Assembly: GCA_029204225.1 (NCBI GenBank)
Contig: CM055108.1
Span: 9,774,056-9,838,055 of the forward strand
Source: Diphasiastrum complanatum
Lineage: Eukaryota; Streptophyta; Lycopodiopsida; Lycopodiales; Lycopodiaceae
Reading direction: 5' to 3'
DNA: 64,000 nucleotides
Shown: positions 26,842-38,940 of the stretch, piece by piece
Layout: each line of letters begins with the position of its first letter
How positions within the stretch are numbered: the first letter of the stretch is position 1
The notes under the pieces: generated by a model
Databases searched by the model: none
The model's input: only the letters and a program-made list of their open reading frames with translations
What the model was told of the DNA's origin: nothing
Translations under genes and position numbers: made by a program

Positions 26842-27394
26842 CTAATCGAAAGTGAGCATTAGATTTGAATTTTCCAACCTTTAATCCTAGATTTTGAGTA
26901 GTATTGGTTTTGCCTTTGCTACTAGTTGATAATCTAGAGATAGTACCTCCACATTTGGTTTCATTTGGATGAAAAGAGATCAAAGGAGATCTGATTTGCT
27001 AAGTTATAGCTTTAGAAACCGAGATGGAGTCACTTTCACTTGCTATTGCGTTTAGATTTGTCAGTGTTGTGTGCTTAGCTACTTCCGCTTCTTGTCTGGC
27101 TTTCAAATCGTTTTGTTTGACTGTCTGCTTTATGCTTTCGCAAACGTAAATAGGTTCATTGTGTATCACCACATGATCAAGATTGTGCACTGGGTAACAC
27201 CGAGGAAAACATGATCAGAGATCGATCCATCTCTTCCATCCATCCATTCTGTTTCCTCGGCAAGAACCATTGGATTGTCGATTGTCCAAGTAGAGGGAAT
27301 TCTACAAGGAATGTGGATATGATCTTACATACAAGATTTGTAATACCCTATTACATGTATTTTTTTGCAAAATAATATAATTATGGTGCAGATA

Positions 27395-28345
27395 CATAAT
27401 CAACCCACTATCCTGCATGGAAACACATTGACAAAGAATATCCATGTTTTGCAAGTGAAACAAGAAATATAAGATTTGGACTTGCAACAGACAAGATTAA
27501 CCACTTTTGGAAAAATGTCACGCACGTGGTCTACTTGGCCAGTGATGTTGGTCAACTATAATATTCCACCTTGGCTAAGCATAAAAAAAGGACATCTCAT
27601 GCTAGCACTTCTAATTCTTGGAAAACATAAAGTACAAAATATGGATATCTACCTTGCACCATTGATTGAAGAACTAGAACTACTATGGAAGGGAGTCCAA
27701 GTATATGACATCTCACGTCCACTTCAAGACAATACATTTTTGTTGCGTGTGATCTTAATGTGGACTATGCATGACTATCTAGGATTGGGTGATTGTTCAG
27801 GTGACTATAAAATGAAATCACTTGTAATTTTTATATATTTGTTTTTTATGCATGCAATATTTATTCTTAAAAAAAATTCTATTTATAACACAAAATTCTT
27901 TTAGGTTTTACACCCTCTGGATATCACACGTGTCTCATTTGTGGACCAAATATTGATGCTCGACTCTCAAGTCATTAAACAAAGTTGTATATGAAAATCA
28001 TTGCAAGTATTTGCATGATGAAAATCATCCATTTAGAAATGCTCATAAAAGAGGCTTTGAAGGAAGATAAAAAAAAAAAAAATGCCTCCAAAAAAGAGAA
28101 TGTCCATGGCAGATTGGCACAAACTTTGGATTGAATCCGAGACTAAGCCAATCAATGGCATGAAAAGACTATCCATCTTTCCATATTGGAATAAACGTTT
28201 TGATCAATCACTTGCTTGATCCTACACACATATTCAAAAATGTGGGTGAATCAGTATGGAAACACTTGGTGGGCGACAAAGATAATATTTCTGCTAGACA
28301 TGATCTATAAGAATCATAAACAAAAAAAGAATATTGGCCAAAATG
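27395..28345 (+). pseudogene. CACTA tnp2 (Transposase_21) transposase remnant
   Basis: The reading runs WKHIDKEYPCFASETRNIRFGLATDK, then (frameshift) STWPVMLVNYNIPPWLSIKK, LAPLIEELELLWKGVQVYD, RPLQDNTFLLRVILMWTMHDY, GLGDCSG. A later segment reads YHTCLICGPNIDAR (zinc-binding part) and HLLDPTHIFKNVGESVWKHLVG. These are the conserved core blocks of plant tnp2 transposases in the expected order. Several frameshifts and stops break it, and the N-terminal and C-terminal thirds are missing. An intron probably lies at 27805-27903. Confidence 0.75.
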
Positions 28346-28537
28346 GAGGTTGGCGAGGGTTCTTTTCTTGTTTGTGGCTATTTTTGGTGTCTAGAACCTT
28401 CGCCAAAACCCATACACATCTAACTAACATTCGCCGACTTCCAAGATTTGCCTAATGGTCATAATGAAGCTGGGCGAAGGTTGCTTGGATAGTTTTGGGC
28501 AACTTTCAGATTTTGGACTTTTTTTAACGAGGGATTT

Positions 28538-29210
28538 TTGATTTTTTTTAGTTGTCTTTTTGGCTATTTTGGTGAAACTACTTGGAACTAACCTTCGCCT
28601 GATGGATTGCAGGTCCTGCCAACATGGTAGAACATATTGCCAACTCAGCGAAGGTTGGTTCTGACAAAGGAGAAAGTTATTGGATCTGTTATGTGTTTTT
28701 GACTCATTTTTTACACAGTTTGCCAAAAATAATGGTTTTTTTAAAAAAAAATTATGGGTTTGTTTTGCGTTTATGGAAGGGATTGGGTGTTTGGATTTGA
28801 TATCTCCAACCTCTTAATCTCTCTCCACATTACAATCAAGCAAAAAAATCATTAAAAAAAATACAAAACTAATCTCTAACCGCACTCTACTCTACTCCCC
28901 ACTAACACTAACCAACCACAAAATCAGATTTCTTTTTTGGCTATTTTCACGAAACTAATGGGAACTAACCTTCGCCTGATGGACTGTAAGTACTGCCAAC
29001 GTGGTAGAACATATTGCCAACTCGACAAAGGTTGCTTCAAACAAAGCAGAAATTTATTGGATATGTTATGTGTTTTTTACCTCATTTTCTACACAATTTG
29101 CCAGAAATAATAGTTATTTAAAAAAATCATGGGTTTTTTTGTGCGTTTATGGAAGAAACTAGGTGTTTGGATTTGATACCTCCCCACTAACCAACCACAA
29201 AATCAGATTT
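28538..29210. repeat. Tandem duplication, unit about 384 bp
   Basis: Segments 28560-28810 and 28938-29180 are about 85-90% alike by eye (shared AACCTTCGCCTGATGG, GTAGAACATATTGCCAACTC, GTTTGGATTTGATA). Each is followed by CCCACTAACCAACCACAAAA. It appears to be a duplicated subterminal region of the CACTA element. Confidence 0.75.
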
Positions 29211-29386
29211 TTCTTTTTTTGATGAATGAAGGGGTTAGAAAAGAAGAGAGTGATAGAAAGAAGGAGCGAAGTGTTATGCGTCGAGACGAGTGATGGCACA
29301 ACCCGATGACGACGCCACTTTAGTGTGTCATGTGTAGTATGGGATCGTCACTAGGAGCAGCAACCTTGCCTTCACCTGCATAGCAT

Positions 29387-29519
<133 letters not shown>

Positions 29520-30208
29520 GACAAACTTTTATTAAGAAAATAATAGAAGATACAATACAAAGAAAATGGCTCCCTTTTATAGATTTTAGAGGTGAGCCTT
29601 CTTCACTCTGATTGGCTACACTAAAATGGCAAAAATTCTAATCCAAGCCATTTAAGTTAACACAAACTAAATCTAATGTAGCTAAAAAAACACAAGGGGA
29701 ACTCACATGTATCATGTGAATTCTAATTTGGGCCCTTTTAGCTTTTTATTGGCAACTTGAATTGGGGCCTCTAATATCATTTTAGAGTTTTATGCCCCTA
29801 GTCGCTTATTCCTAAGAATTATAACTTGCTACTTGTGCTCATCGGGTTGGGCTTATACGTGTAGGATGCTAGTGCCCTCGCACTTATTACTCTACCTGTA
29901 CAATGTAATATGGTAGCGTGCACTAAATAAGCTTAGCCTAACAGTACTTTAGTGGCGGGACCCACTAAGTGCCCAACAACCTTCTTCATCAACTTCATCA
30001 AGTAGTCCAAAATGGATGAGAGACACATCGTCTATCCCTTATGGGACATGGTCTCGATATCCACATTTGTTTGGCCGAGTAAGCAATTGTTCTATTCCTT
30101 AGTATAAAAATATCAAATCATAATTGTTTAGATTTAAATTGTGTCGTGTTTAATATGTGAAAGTTTCTCCAAATATTATATTTGTTGGATTTGAATGTTA
30201 TTGCCATT

Positions 30209-30339
<131 letters not shown>

Positions 30340-30859
30340 CTTGATCATGAAAAATTAGGTTTTATGGATGTTAGGGTTAGTTTTTCATCATAAGCTTGCA
30401 TAACAATTTGTGAATAAGCTTTGTTCTCATGGGATCAAATTACCACGTGACATAAAAAAGTAATCCACTTTCTATCTTGCTTAGAAAAAGGGTTTGAAGG
30501 AGGGTGAGGTAACATCCCCCTTGATACACTCTTAGAAAAGGATTTTTGTAGTAATAGTTGCACCGAATGGTATGAATGCGACTTGTATGAGAATCATATG
30601 CTAATCATATGTCCACCAACAAACTACTTGTTGATTCAAGTGTTATATTTCAATATTTAAATGGCTGTTCATGTAGACATATCTTACAAAAACATTTTGA
30701 TAGAGGGTTTTAGACTAGCAACAAGTTTGATATTATGGCTCCTTTCTCTTACCACCAACTTTTTTGCTTGGCAAGTGACATGACGAGAAAACAATCAGCC
30801 CTCTTTTGAATTAACTTACTAAGTGTAAACTGACTGTTGTACTTTAATTGACCCATTGA

Positions 30860-31800
30860 ATTACTGCCAAACTATTGGTCCATTTCTCGAGGTGCCTCTA
30901 ACAACTCAACTTGCTCAGCAAAGTCCCAGGTACAAAAGACCACATTCACTAGTCACTATAGTGATGGGCAAAAATTGCAACTCAATTTCTTCCTTATGGA
31001 TCACGCTACAGACAAGCACATATTGTCCAATGTTTGAATCCCTCCACCAACATGATTGCCATGATAACTAGCATGACTATCAAGGCTTCTTGTCTTCTCC
31101 TATCAAGATGGAATCGAACCTCTTTGTCAACCAATAATTACTTTAACACTTATGCATATTTCATTCCATCCTCCTTGCTTGCTTCTTGTTATGCTTCTCA
31201 CTATTTGTCATGTCCTCTCTCATAGACATACTTCACATTTGTCATGTAGGAAACTCTATGTATTCTAAAAGAAAGTTTTTCATATTTGTCCTAAGGAAGA
31301 AATCCTACATTATATGTTCTATCAACATTGTCAATCAACAATGAAAAGGCGAACAACAATATCTAGCAATAATCTTCATATCTCTTAAATGTGTTGTTAG
31401 TTTTCTGCATGTTCCTTCTCATCTCTACTTTTGGTTGTTTAATGTAACTCCTTAGCTACCTACATCCACTCAACCCTTACTGGAACTTATTCCCTACTAA
31501 CAAGAGAATTTGCTTTCATCAAATTTTGGGAGGCTATCTCTTTTAGAAGGTCCCTAATTCAAGATAAATATTTTCCTTTGGCTAGAAAGTTCCCAATATA
31601 AGATTGAGGCTTGCCATGGCCCTCGCTTCCCTCTCTTTTCAACCAAGTTTGAGTTGCCACCATGTACATGAGGTAGTAGGGGCCCTTCGCCTCATAGGGA
31701 CAAGTGAAGATATTTTTAGTACCTTGGGACATTGCCTAGCAAGTTGAGTTGCCAAGTACATTTTAAGGAAAATGGACCCCATTTTATTGTAAGAATTGAA
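30860..31800. repeat. Inverted repeat arms about 0.85 kb apart
   Basis: 30865-30955 is similar in inverted orientation to 31705-31800. Shared cores include CAACTCAACTTGCT on the left versus AGCAAGTTGAGTTG on the right, and GGTCCATTT versus AAATGGACC. It could be a foldback element or two opposed copies of one repeat. No gene is visible between them. Confidence 0.6.
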
Positions 31801-31987
31801 ATGGACCAAAAAAGTTGCAAAAGGTACATTCACACTTGATAGGCAAGCTGAAAAATGAGTGGTTCTGGTCTCTCATCTCACTTGAAAAGGCATAAAAATT
31901 GGGTGGTAAGAAAAGGTGGCAATGTCACTTGCACTCCTTAGAACCAACCTTATTGTGTTCAAGCATAAAATGCAATCGGAGGTGCCA

Positions 31988-32443
31988 TTGAAATCTAAAT
32001 ACCTAATGTGGAATAGATCCAATTGAGTGGAATTCGCGGAAGGAACTCAGTGACATTAGGAGGGTTTTACTCCTAACCAATCGGTAGCATAATCCTAGCC
32101 ACTGAAATCTAAAGTACCTAATGTGAAATAGATCCAATTGACTGGAATTCGCTCAAGGAACTTAGTGAGATCAGGAGGGTTTTACTCCTAACCAATCGGT
32201 AGCATAATCCTAGCCACTGAAATCTAAAGTACCTAATGTGAAATAGATCCAATTGAGTCGAATTCGCTTAAGGAACTCAGTGAGGTCATGAGGGTTTTAC
32301 TCCTAACCAATCGGTAGCCTAATCCTAGCCACTGGAATCTTAAGTACCTAATGTGGAATACATCCAATTGAGTGGAATTCGCTTAAGGAACTAAGTGAGG
32401 TCATGAGGGTTTTACTCCTGACCAATCGGTAGCATAATCCTAG
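31988..32443. repeat. 115-bp tandem repeat, four copies
   Basis: Copies start at about 31991, 32106, 32220 and 32334. Each contains TACCTAATGTG, GATCCAATTGAGTGGAATTC and GGTTTTACTCCTAACCAATC. Very similar copies imply recent expansion. No open frame is maintained. Confidence 0.9.
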
Positions 32444-33732
32444 TGATTCATAATTAACGTAGCCATTCTCATTGGCAACACGGATTATGATCATATCAAC
32501 GTTGGGTGCAAGTGCAATTGGCTGTTCATTATTCTCCATAGCCAACCACCCCTTTAGGCTTTTTTCATCAAAAATACAATGTCGATGGGAGCAAAATTAA
32601 GTCAAAAGACAAATTGTGGAGAGCTTTGTTGTTGGTTGGATCGCCCATTTGTTGCTGCTGCTGCTTTTGAAAGATCTATCTCCATTTCTACTATAAAGCT
32701 AAGGTATGAATGCTACTAGCTTTGATCTTTGTGTAGCTATTGGAATGACTAAATGTGTTATTCATCCACCGTTGGTGGTAGTAATACATAAAATTTTTCA
32801 GCACCGGATTTTATCAGTGGAAAGAAGAGGAATTCGCTTGCACATGAGCGGAAAAACGGATGCTTTGTAAGATAGGTAGCACCAATCACAGTATTCAGTG
32901 ACTCATCCGCTGCAATGTTATTCACCATTGAAAAGGATAAATGACCTAATTGGAAATGGTGACTGTGGTAAAGTAATCTTCAACTATCAGCTATAGTATG
33001 GATCTTTGTCGCCAATTTTGCAAACCTTCTTTTAAAAGGTCTGGTAAGTCGTACCCTAGAACGAGCATTAGAGCCATGCCAAAATTTTCCCCTTATGTTA
33101 CTTGCAAAAGGAACGGTTTTATAGCAAGATATAGGGTTTTCACAAATATTAGGAGATTTTATGTCTTCTACTTAGTTGTCTCATTATATTCTTTTATGGA
33201 CTACTATTTGATTGATACTTCAGCTTGATGACGCCACCAGTAGACTCTCACTCATCTCAAACAAAGGCCGTAGACCTAGAATAAAAAATTTTCGTGCAGA
33301 AACAGAGGAGTATGCTCAGTTTATAGCAAAGCTAGACAAACATTGCTGGCGAGTTTTGTTGCCTAAATTTGAGTGTCATAAAAAGCTATGATGACCAGGG
33401 ACCTGTTCTGTCAAGAATCTTTCACTCTATTGACAATAATCAGATGCATAACCTGTACGAAGGACAATCTATCCAATCTGCCCATTGGTTCTGGTGTGGA
33501 TGAAGTTTGAAACAATAAGAATTGGTATAACTTGCATCCATCTGCTCTGATATAAGTTTTAGGGTTGGGTCATCAAATATCTGCTCGTGGTCTAGTATTT
33601 AGAAATCTGAACTGTTGCATCATGTCTGGATTCACAGCAGAAAATCGCTGTTGTTGCAATCACATTTATTTTGACTGTTTGAAATACTTTTGTCTGACAA
33701 TTTTGAATACAGGAAAAATAGCAGTGAAAGAG

Positions 33733-36700
33733 ATGGGTAATTCGTCATCATCATCACAGAGTTCTGTGGATGCAGACCGCATCGATACTTCTACAGCCAC
33801 CAATTATCAATCCTTGTTTTCTCAAACAAATAATAATGGAAGGACTATCACCAATAATACAGTGCCAGCAGCAGCAGGAGAAAAGGCTCCTAGTTTGTCA
33901 TCTCCTTATGGCATCAACCGACTTGCAGATGGAGTTTGTGCTTCACACTATGCAGCATCACTGAAATGTGTGTCAGTAGCATTCTTGTTCCTCTTCTATA
34001 TCTTTGTCTCTTGTCTATTTTCTTGCTCAAAAATCACCGATCATGTGGTCAGTGGCATTCTTGTTCCTCCTCTCTATAACTGTCTTTTATGTATTTTCTT
34101 GCTTAAAAACCATTGCTTTGTGGTCATACCTGAGGACTCTCAAAATGTTCAAGTGATTAGCCCAAGCATCTTTTTAGCTTGGTTTGACTACAAGTGTATA
34201 CGGAGGTTAGAATTTGTGTCAAATACGAAATCTTGGTGAATGTTGCGATTGTTGAATACTTCACGTGAAGGACTTTTATAAGATTACTGCTAATGGCTGT
34301 TGTAAGTTTTAGTGCTTCATGACTTGCTATCTTGCATAAGCTGACATTAGTAGAACCTTGGCTCTTGTTTGGTATTGCATTTAGTGTTCTTTTAGAGTAT
34401 CTGTTTCTCGATGTTACTGGTCCTAGTGTTTAAGTTGCAGTTTCTGCTCTTTTCAAACTTATTAAAAATTTTTGTCCATTTTTTCTCGATTTGAGTGTTA
34501 AGCTGCTATATTCACTTTCATACAATTAACTGAAGTCATGCTTGGCAGGCCTGGACGATGCAAACTATGATAAAAGCAAGTGCCAGGATCGCTTTGATGC
34601 ATATAAAGATTGCAAGAAAATGGAGGTCATTTTCTTTTCAATGCTCAAGTTTGCCAGTCTATGTTTTGTGGTGGCATGGATTGGATTAGTTCAAGACTTT
34701 GGAGGGGGGCTCCATAAGGTTAAAGATTGCATGTCTCCTTTGTTATGTCATATATTATCCTAGACATAACCTTGTGTAAAAACTAGGATCAGCCTGCTGT
34801 CTCTCATACAATAATCCATGGGTGGGTGTTCCCTTGATGTAGCGAAGAATAATCCATGGGTGGGTGTTCCCTTAATGTAGCGAAGAATTCTCTTCACGGC
34901 TTTCCAATGTGTCTCCCTAGGTGTAGCCATGAATTGACTTACCAAGCTTACAACATAACTTATATCAGGATGAGTAGTTGCAAGATAGATTAAAGAACCA
35001 ACTAATTTACGAAACAGTGTAGCATCTACTAGTGTAGTCTCATCTTGATTGGATAACTTTTTACCAATCCTCATAGGCGTAGAAACTAGCTTACTGTTGC
35101 ATATCTTGAAGCGCCTTAGGATCTCATTCACGTACTTTGTTTGCGTAAGTTGGATATCATCATGTCTTTGCTAGATTTCCACTCCCAAACAATAGTGCAT
35201 CAATCCAAGATCTCATATCAAAATTGGGAGATAAGTCCCTTTTGATTACATTAATCAAATCCTCATGATTACTTGTAACATGATCAGTATGATGCTAGAA
35301 TGAGGTCGTCTACATATAACATGATCAGTATGATGCTAGAATCAAACGCAAAGTAGTAAAGATTGAAATTTGAAGAAGTGCATATTAAACCTCTAGTTAG
35401 AAGGTATTCGTTGAAGTGGTTGTACCAAGCACGAGGTGCTTGCTTTAGTCCATACAAGGCCTTCTTTAATCTGCATACTTTGTCTTCCATGCCCTATATC
35501 CCAAAACGACATGGTTGCTGCATATACACTTGTTTCTCAAGTTAACCATTCAAAAAAGCAGACTTCATGTCCGTTTGATGTAGATTCCACCCAAATAATG
35601 CCGCCACAACAATAATTATACAAAGTGTAATCCATTTGGCTATTGGAGCAAATGTCTCTTCGTAGTCGATGCCTTTAATTTGCGCATACCCTTTAACTAC
35701 AAGTCTTGTCTTGTGTTTTGCAAGAGTTCCGTCAGCATTATAGTTCGTCTTGTATACCCCTTTGTTGCCAATGGGTTTCTTGTCTTTTGGAAGATCTACT
35801 ATGTCTCAAGCGTCGTCTCGTTTGATGGAATCGATCTCCTCTTGCATAGCTTTCTGCCATATCTCTTTATCCTTGGCCTCCTCAAATTAAGAGGGTTCAT
35901 CAGACTCAACAATGTGGCTCATAAGTGCTAACCTAATCTTGATATTTATTAGGTTCCTTCCTCTCATGCATGGAGCAACGCAGCTCTCTATGTTTGCTAG
36001 ATACCGCTACCTCCTCCTTTGCGCTATCCATGAACTTGGTGTACCATTTAGGTAGCTTCCATTGCGGTGATCCACTTTGAGGTGAACGTGTCCTAAGGAA
36101 TATCCTTTTCCTTGTGCTTTTCACCAGCGACTTCTGTTTTTCCTATCCCAAAAGGCTTATCTCTCTTTCTTTTGATCTCTTCATCCTCAATGAAGATCTT
36201 GGATAGATCATCACTATCCTTCTATTCATCACCATATCTGTGAACATGATCAAATACCACATGCTTGACTGATGTGTATACATCGATCCATTGGCCCGTT
36301 GCAACAATATCCTTTTGTTTGCTCATCATAACCTGTAAAAATGCATTTCAATTAGTTCTCACACTCTCAGGGATACGCACATATACTCTGCATCCAAATA
36401 CTTGCAACTCATCTACTCTCGGTTTCTTCCCACTAATTGCTTCTTTAGGTATATGATTTTGTATGACAACTGTAGGGCTTCGATTTTGCAAGAAAATTGC
36501 CGTGCGTACTGCCTTGACCCAAAAAGGATTTGCGACTCCATATAAGTCATCATGGATCTAGTGGATTTTACAATTGTGCAATTCTTCCTTTCTGCTATGC
36601 CATTTTGCAATGGCGTTTTGACGTGCGCAAATTGTTTTGTGATTTCATTTTCTTTGCAGAAATTGATGAAGACAGTGGATCGGTATTCACCTCCGCGATC

Positions 36701-38940
36701 GGATCTCAACACTTTGATCTTGGCGCCCGTTTGGTTTTCTACAAAAGCTTTGAAGTTTTTGAAACAGTCAAACACCCTTGACTCTCCTTTGATAGTGTAG
36801 ATCCATGTTCTCCTTGAATAATCATCAATGAACGTCATAAAGTAGAATGCACCACCAATTGACATTGTCTTCATTGGCCCACACAAATCAGAGTGCACTA
36901 GCTCCAGCACCTGCATGGCCCTTGTTGCCTCCTCCTCCTCAACTTTCTCTCGATGTGACTTGCCTAATATGTCCTCCTTATCGTTGACACTAGGAAGACC
37001 TGTCACCATGTTTATTTTTTGAAGCAATTGCAAACTTCTAAAATTGAGGTGACCTAAGCATCTACCATAGATCACTTCGAGAAGTTGTGGTTGTCACTAG
37101 TCCATGACACTTAGAAACCATGGCATTCAGCTTGTATAAAGCACATTTTTTGTCGCAAAATCCATCAACAATCACTTTATAGCCTTGTTCTACATCCTTG
37201 ACCTAGCATATTTTGTTACTAAATTCCACTTTCAGCATGTGATTGGTCATCGTACCAACAAAAAGCAAACTCTTTTGCAGGCCAGAAACATATAAGACAT
37301 TCTTGATTACCTTGATCTGACCATTACGAAATCGTAAAAGTACAATGCCAACCCCTCGAATTTGACACTCATCACCATTTGCCTGAGCAACCTTGTTGTC
37401 GTCGTCAGTCAACTTCAGGTCTTTGAACCAAGACTTGTTGCTCGTCATGTGTCTCGTCGCTCCTGAGTCTATGAACCAATGTGTATTGTCCACAGAGTCT
37501 TGTGATGCCAATGCGGTTGCAAACGTTGCGCTGGGGTCGTCATTGCCGCTTTTTGCATCGTCTTCGACAATATTAGTGAGCTGCTTTACATTAAGACCCT
37601 TTTGAATATGATGGTGACACCCATACTTCGTACTAATGACCTGTCCAAATCTTTTTCCCAAACCCTCCTGTTGCTCAGATGCAAAATTCGCCAATCAATA
37701 ACCCAAAATTTTCAAAATGGTCTTTGCCGCGCACTCCTTAGTACGCCCTCCTTGAAAGGGGAAAATCACTTTCGACATCCACTGAGCACTTTCTTCGTGG
37801 TTATCACTCTGTTTTTGGGCTTGCAGGTACATTTCGGGTGCCCTTCATTTGAGTCAAATCCATTACACATAGCCCAAGCAAGATATGGGTAAAAGACCCA
37901 AAAAAGGCTTAAAAACAGCTTTTTGAACTAGAACTTCACTGTGAAGAAAAAATGCCCTTTAAACCCACATTCACCAGTCGGGTCCTTTTCATCAATTCAA
38001 AATGAAGATTTTCATGAAGATTCTTCATTTCTAGTTTTCAGCCCCTTAAGGGCCCTGACCAAGCACATCCAACGATGGCTCTAGATCCGACAACCCACAT
38101 CTCCTTCGATCTCAGCTGTTGATCACCATATGCCTCAATTCGACGGTTCTGCTCAATCTTGGGCACTAAAGTGAACCCTTTCCACCTAAAGACACTACAG
38201 TGTCTTTCCTGCTGGGCGTCCATGAGGGGTCCAAGCTCGTCCTTCTCCTCTTTCCTTTCTTTCAAGATTTTCTAGCTATGGCTTTGCCTCCTCCTTGTTG
38301 GATCCTATGCTTTATTCTTTCCACGGCCCGCCACAGCCTTCAGGCAGTAGCCTCGCCCTACCAACGCACCATGGTACAGCTTTTTACAGTTGTAAAAAAT
38401 ACCTTCCAGCTCTTTAATCAACTTGGGTGGTCCTTCGAATTTTTCCAGAATACCGATGCATGGCAGGACGGTCCCCATTACTGGAGGCGTGTCCTGACGA
38501 ACAGTCCATACGTGCCATAAACGCGACACTCATACTTGATGCATGAACAAATAAACAAAAAATAATTTCTAAAAACGGAAGTACCTTTCTAGTAGCTAAA
38601 TAAATAGGGCCTATATCTCACACCTTGGCACATTAGAAGTATCTGAAAGGCTCATAACGTTATTGTAGATTATGACTTGAACTGAAAAATCGCTTTCCAT
38701 TGTGCATTATGTAGAAAAGAAGAGCATATCCTCTCTTTGTGGCATGTTGCTAGTCTCTTCTTTGGTGGACCTGAAAGATCGAGCTCCTAGAGTTTATTTT
38801 TCTTGAGATGAAGGCTTTTTCTGATGGACTTATTCGTGACCTTGTTCATTGTTGGTTTATTGAACATTTTGTCATTCATGCATAGAGACTGTTTCTGTCT
38901 GCAGAGAAAATTGCGACTGGAAAAGAATCGCAAGGGCTAA
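33733..38940 (+). CDS. COX23: COX23-like twin CX9C mitochondrial assembly factor, three exons
   Basis: Exons are 33733-33967, 34549-34625 and 38905-38940, totalling 348 nt (115 residues). Junctions keep frame: AAAT|GTGTGT, TTGGCAG|GCCTGG, GGAG|GTCATT, CTGCAG|AGAAAA. The protein has a serine-rich N-terminus (MGNSSSSSQ), then PYGINRLADGVCASHYAASLK|C and KCQDRFDAYKDCKKM, giving two C-x9-C motifs, then the basic tail ERKLRLEKNRKG. This is the CHCH fold of COX23/CMC proteins, which are oxidised by Mia40 in the intermembrane space and act in cytochrome c oxidase assembly and copper handling. It is longer than usual (plant homologues about 70 residues) because of the N-terminal extension. An acceptor (GAATACAG) at 33713 suggests a 5'UTR intron. 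Intron 2 (4.3 kb) is enlarged by a Copia remnant. CMC-family paralogues are an alternative name. Confidence 0.85.
34760..37694 (-). mobile_element. Copia retrotransposon remnant inside COX23 intron 2
   Basis: Minus-strand order is protease WFIDSGATRHMTSNKSWF (~37430), pre-integrase KNVLYVSGLQKSLLFVG, GHLNFRSLQLL, integrase LELVHSDLCGPMKT...FMTFIDDYSRRTWIY...LRSDRGGEYRS...TPLQNGIAERKN (36960-36560), and a linker RKRIFLRTRSPQSGSPQW. RT follows (TNYNADGT, LKKALYGLKQAPRAWYNHF, MLYVDDLILAS at ~35300), then the start of RNase H (PDISYVVSLVSQFMATPR, RILRYIKGT at ~34880). Multiple frameshifts and stops; gag N-terminus, RNase H end and both LTRs are absent. A short duplication (AATAATCCATGGGTGGGTG) occurs near 34809 and 34850. 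It is antisense to the host gene. Confidence 0.85.
37695..38904. other. Rest of COX23 intron 2, unassigned
   Basis: Minus-strand coding-like stretches at 38529-38305 (LPCIGILEKFEGPPKLIKEL) and 38265-38038 (CSVFRWKGFTLVPKIEQNRR) are not recognised. They may be captured exon sequence or gag of a diverged element. The last 400 bp look like ordinary AT-rich intron with a good acceptor (TTTCTGTCTGCAG). Confidence 0.3.

Larger units (their letters stand above)
25728..29210 (+). mobile_element. Decayed CACTA (En/Spm) transposon
   Basis: A tnp2-type transposase remnant (27395-28345) is flanked by repeated GGCGAAGGTT-like motifs in both orientations: 25728 and 26243 on the left; 28350, 28395, 28428, 28472, 28590, 28648, 28976 and 29021 on the right. 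Repeated subterminal motifs in both orientations are a hallmark of CACTA elements. I could not find matching CACTA terminal repeats, so the limits are approximate. Confidence 0.5.

Noticed and set aside
33565-34239. Single 224-codon protein
   Set aside because: Only 33733-33967 is coding; the rest is a read-through of the 5' region and of COX23 intron 1, as the CX9C motifs join only after splicing.
36265-36800. Plus-strand ORFs of 60-83 codons
   Set aside because: Antisense shadows of the Copia integrase.
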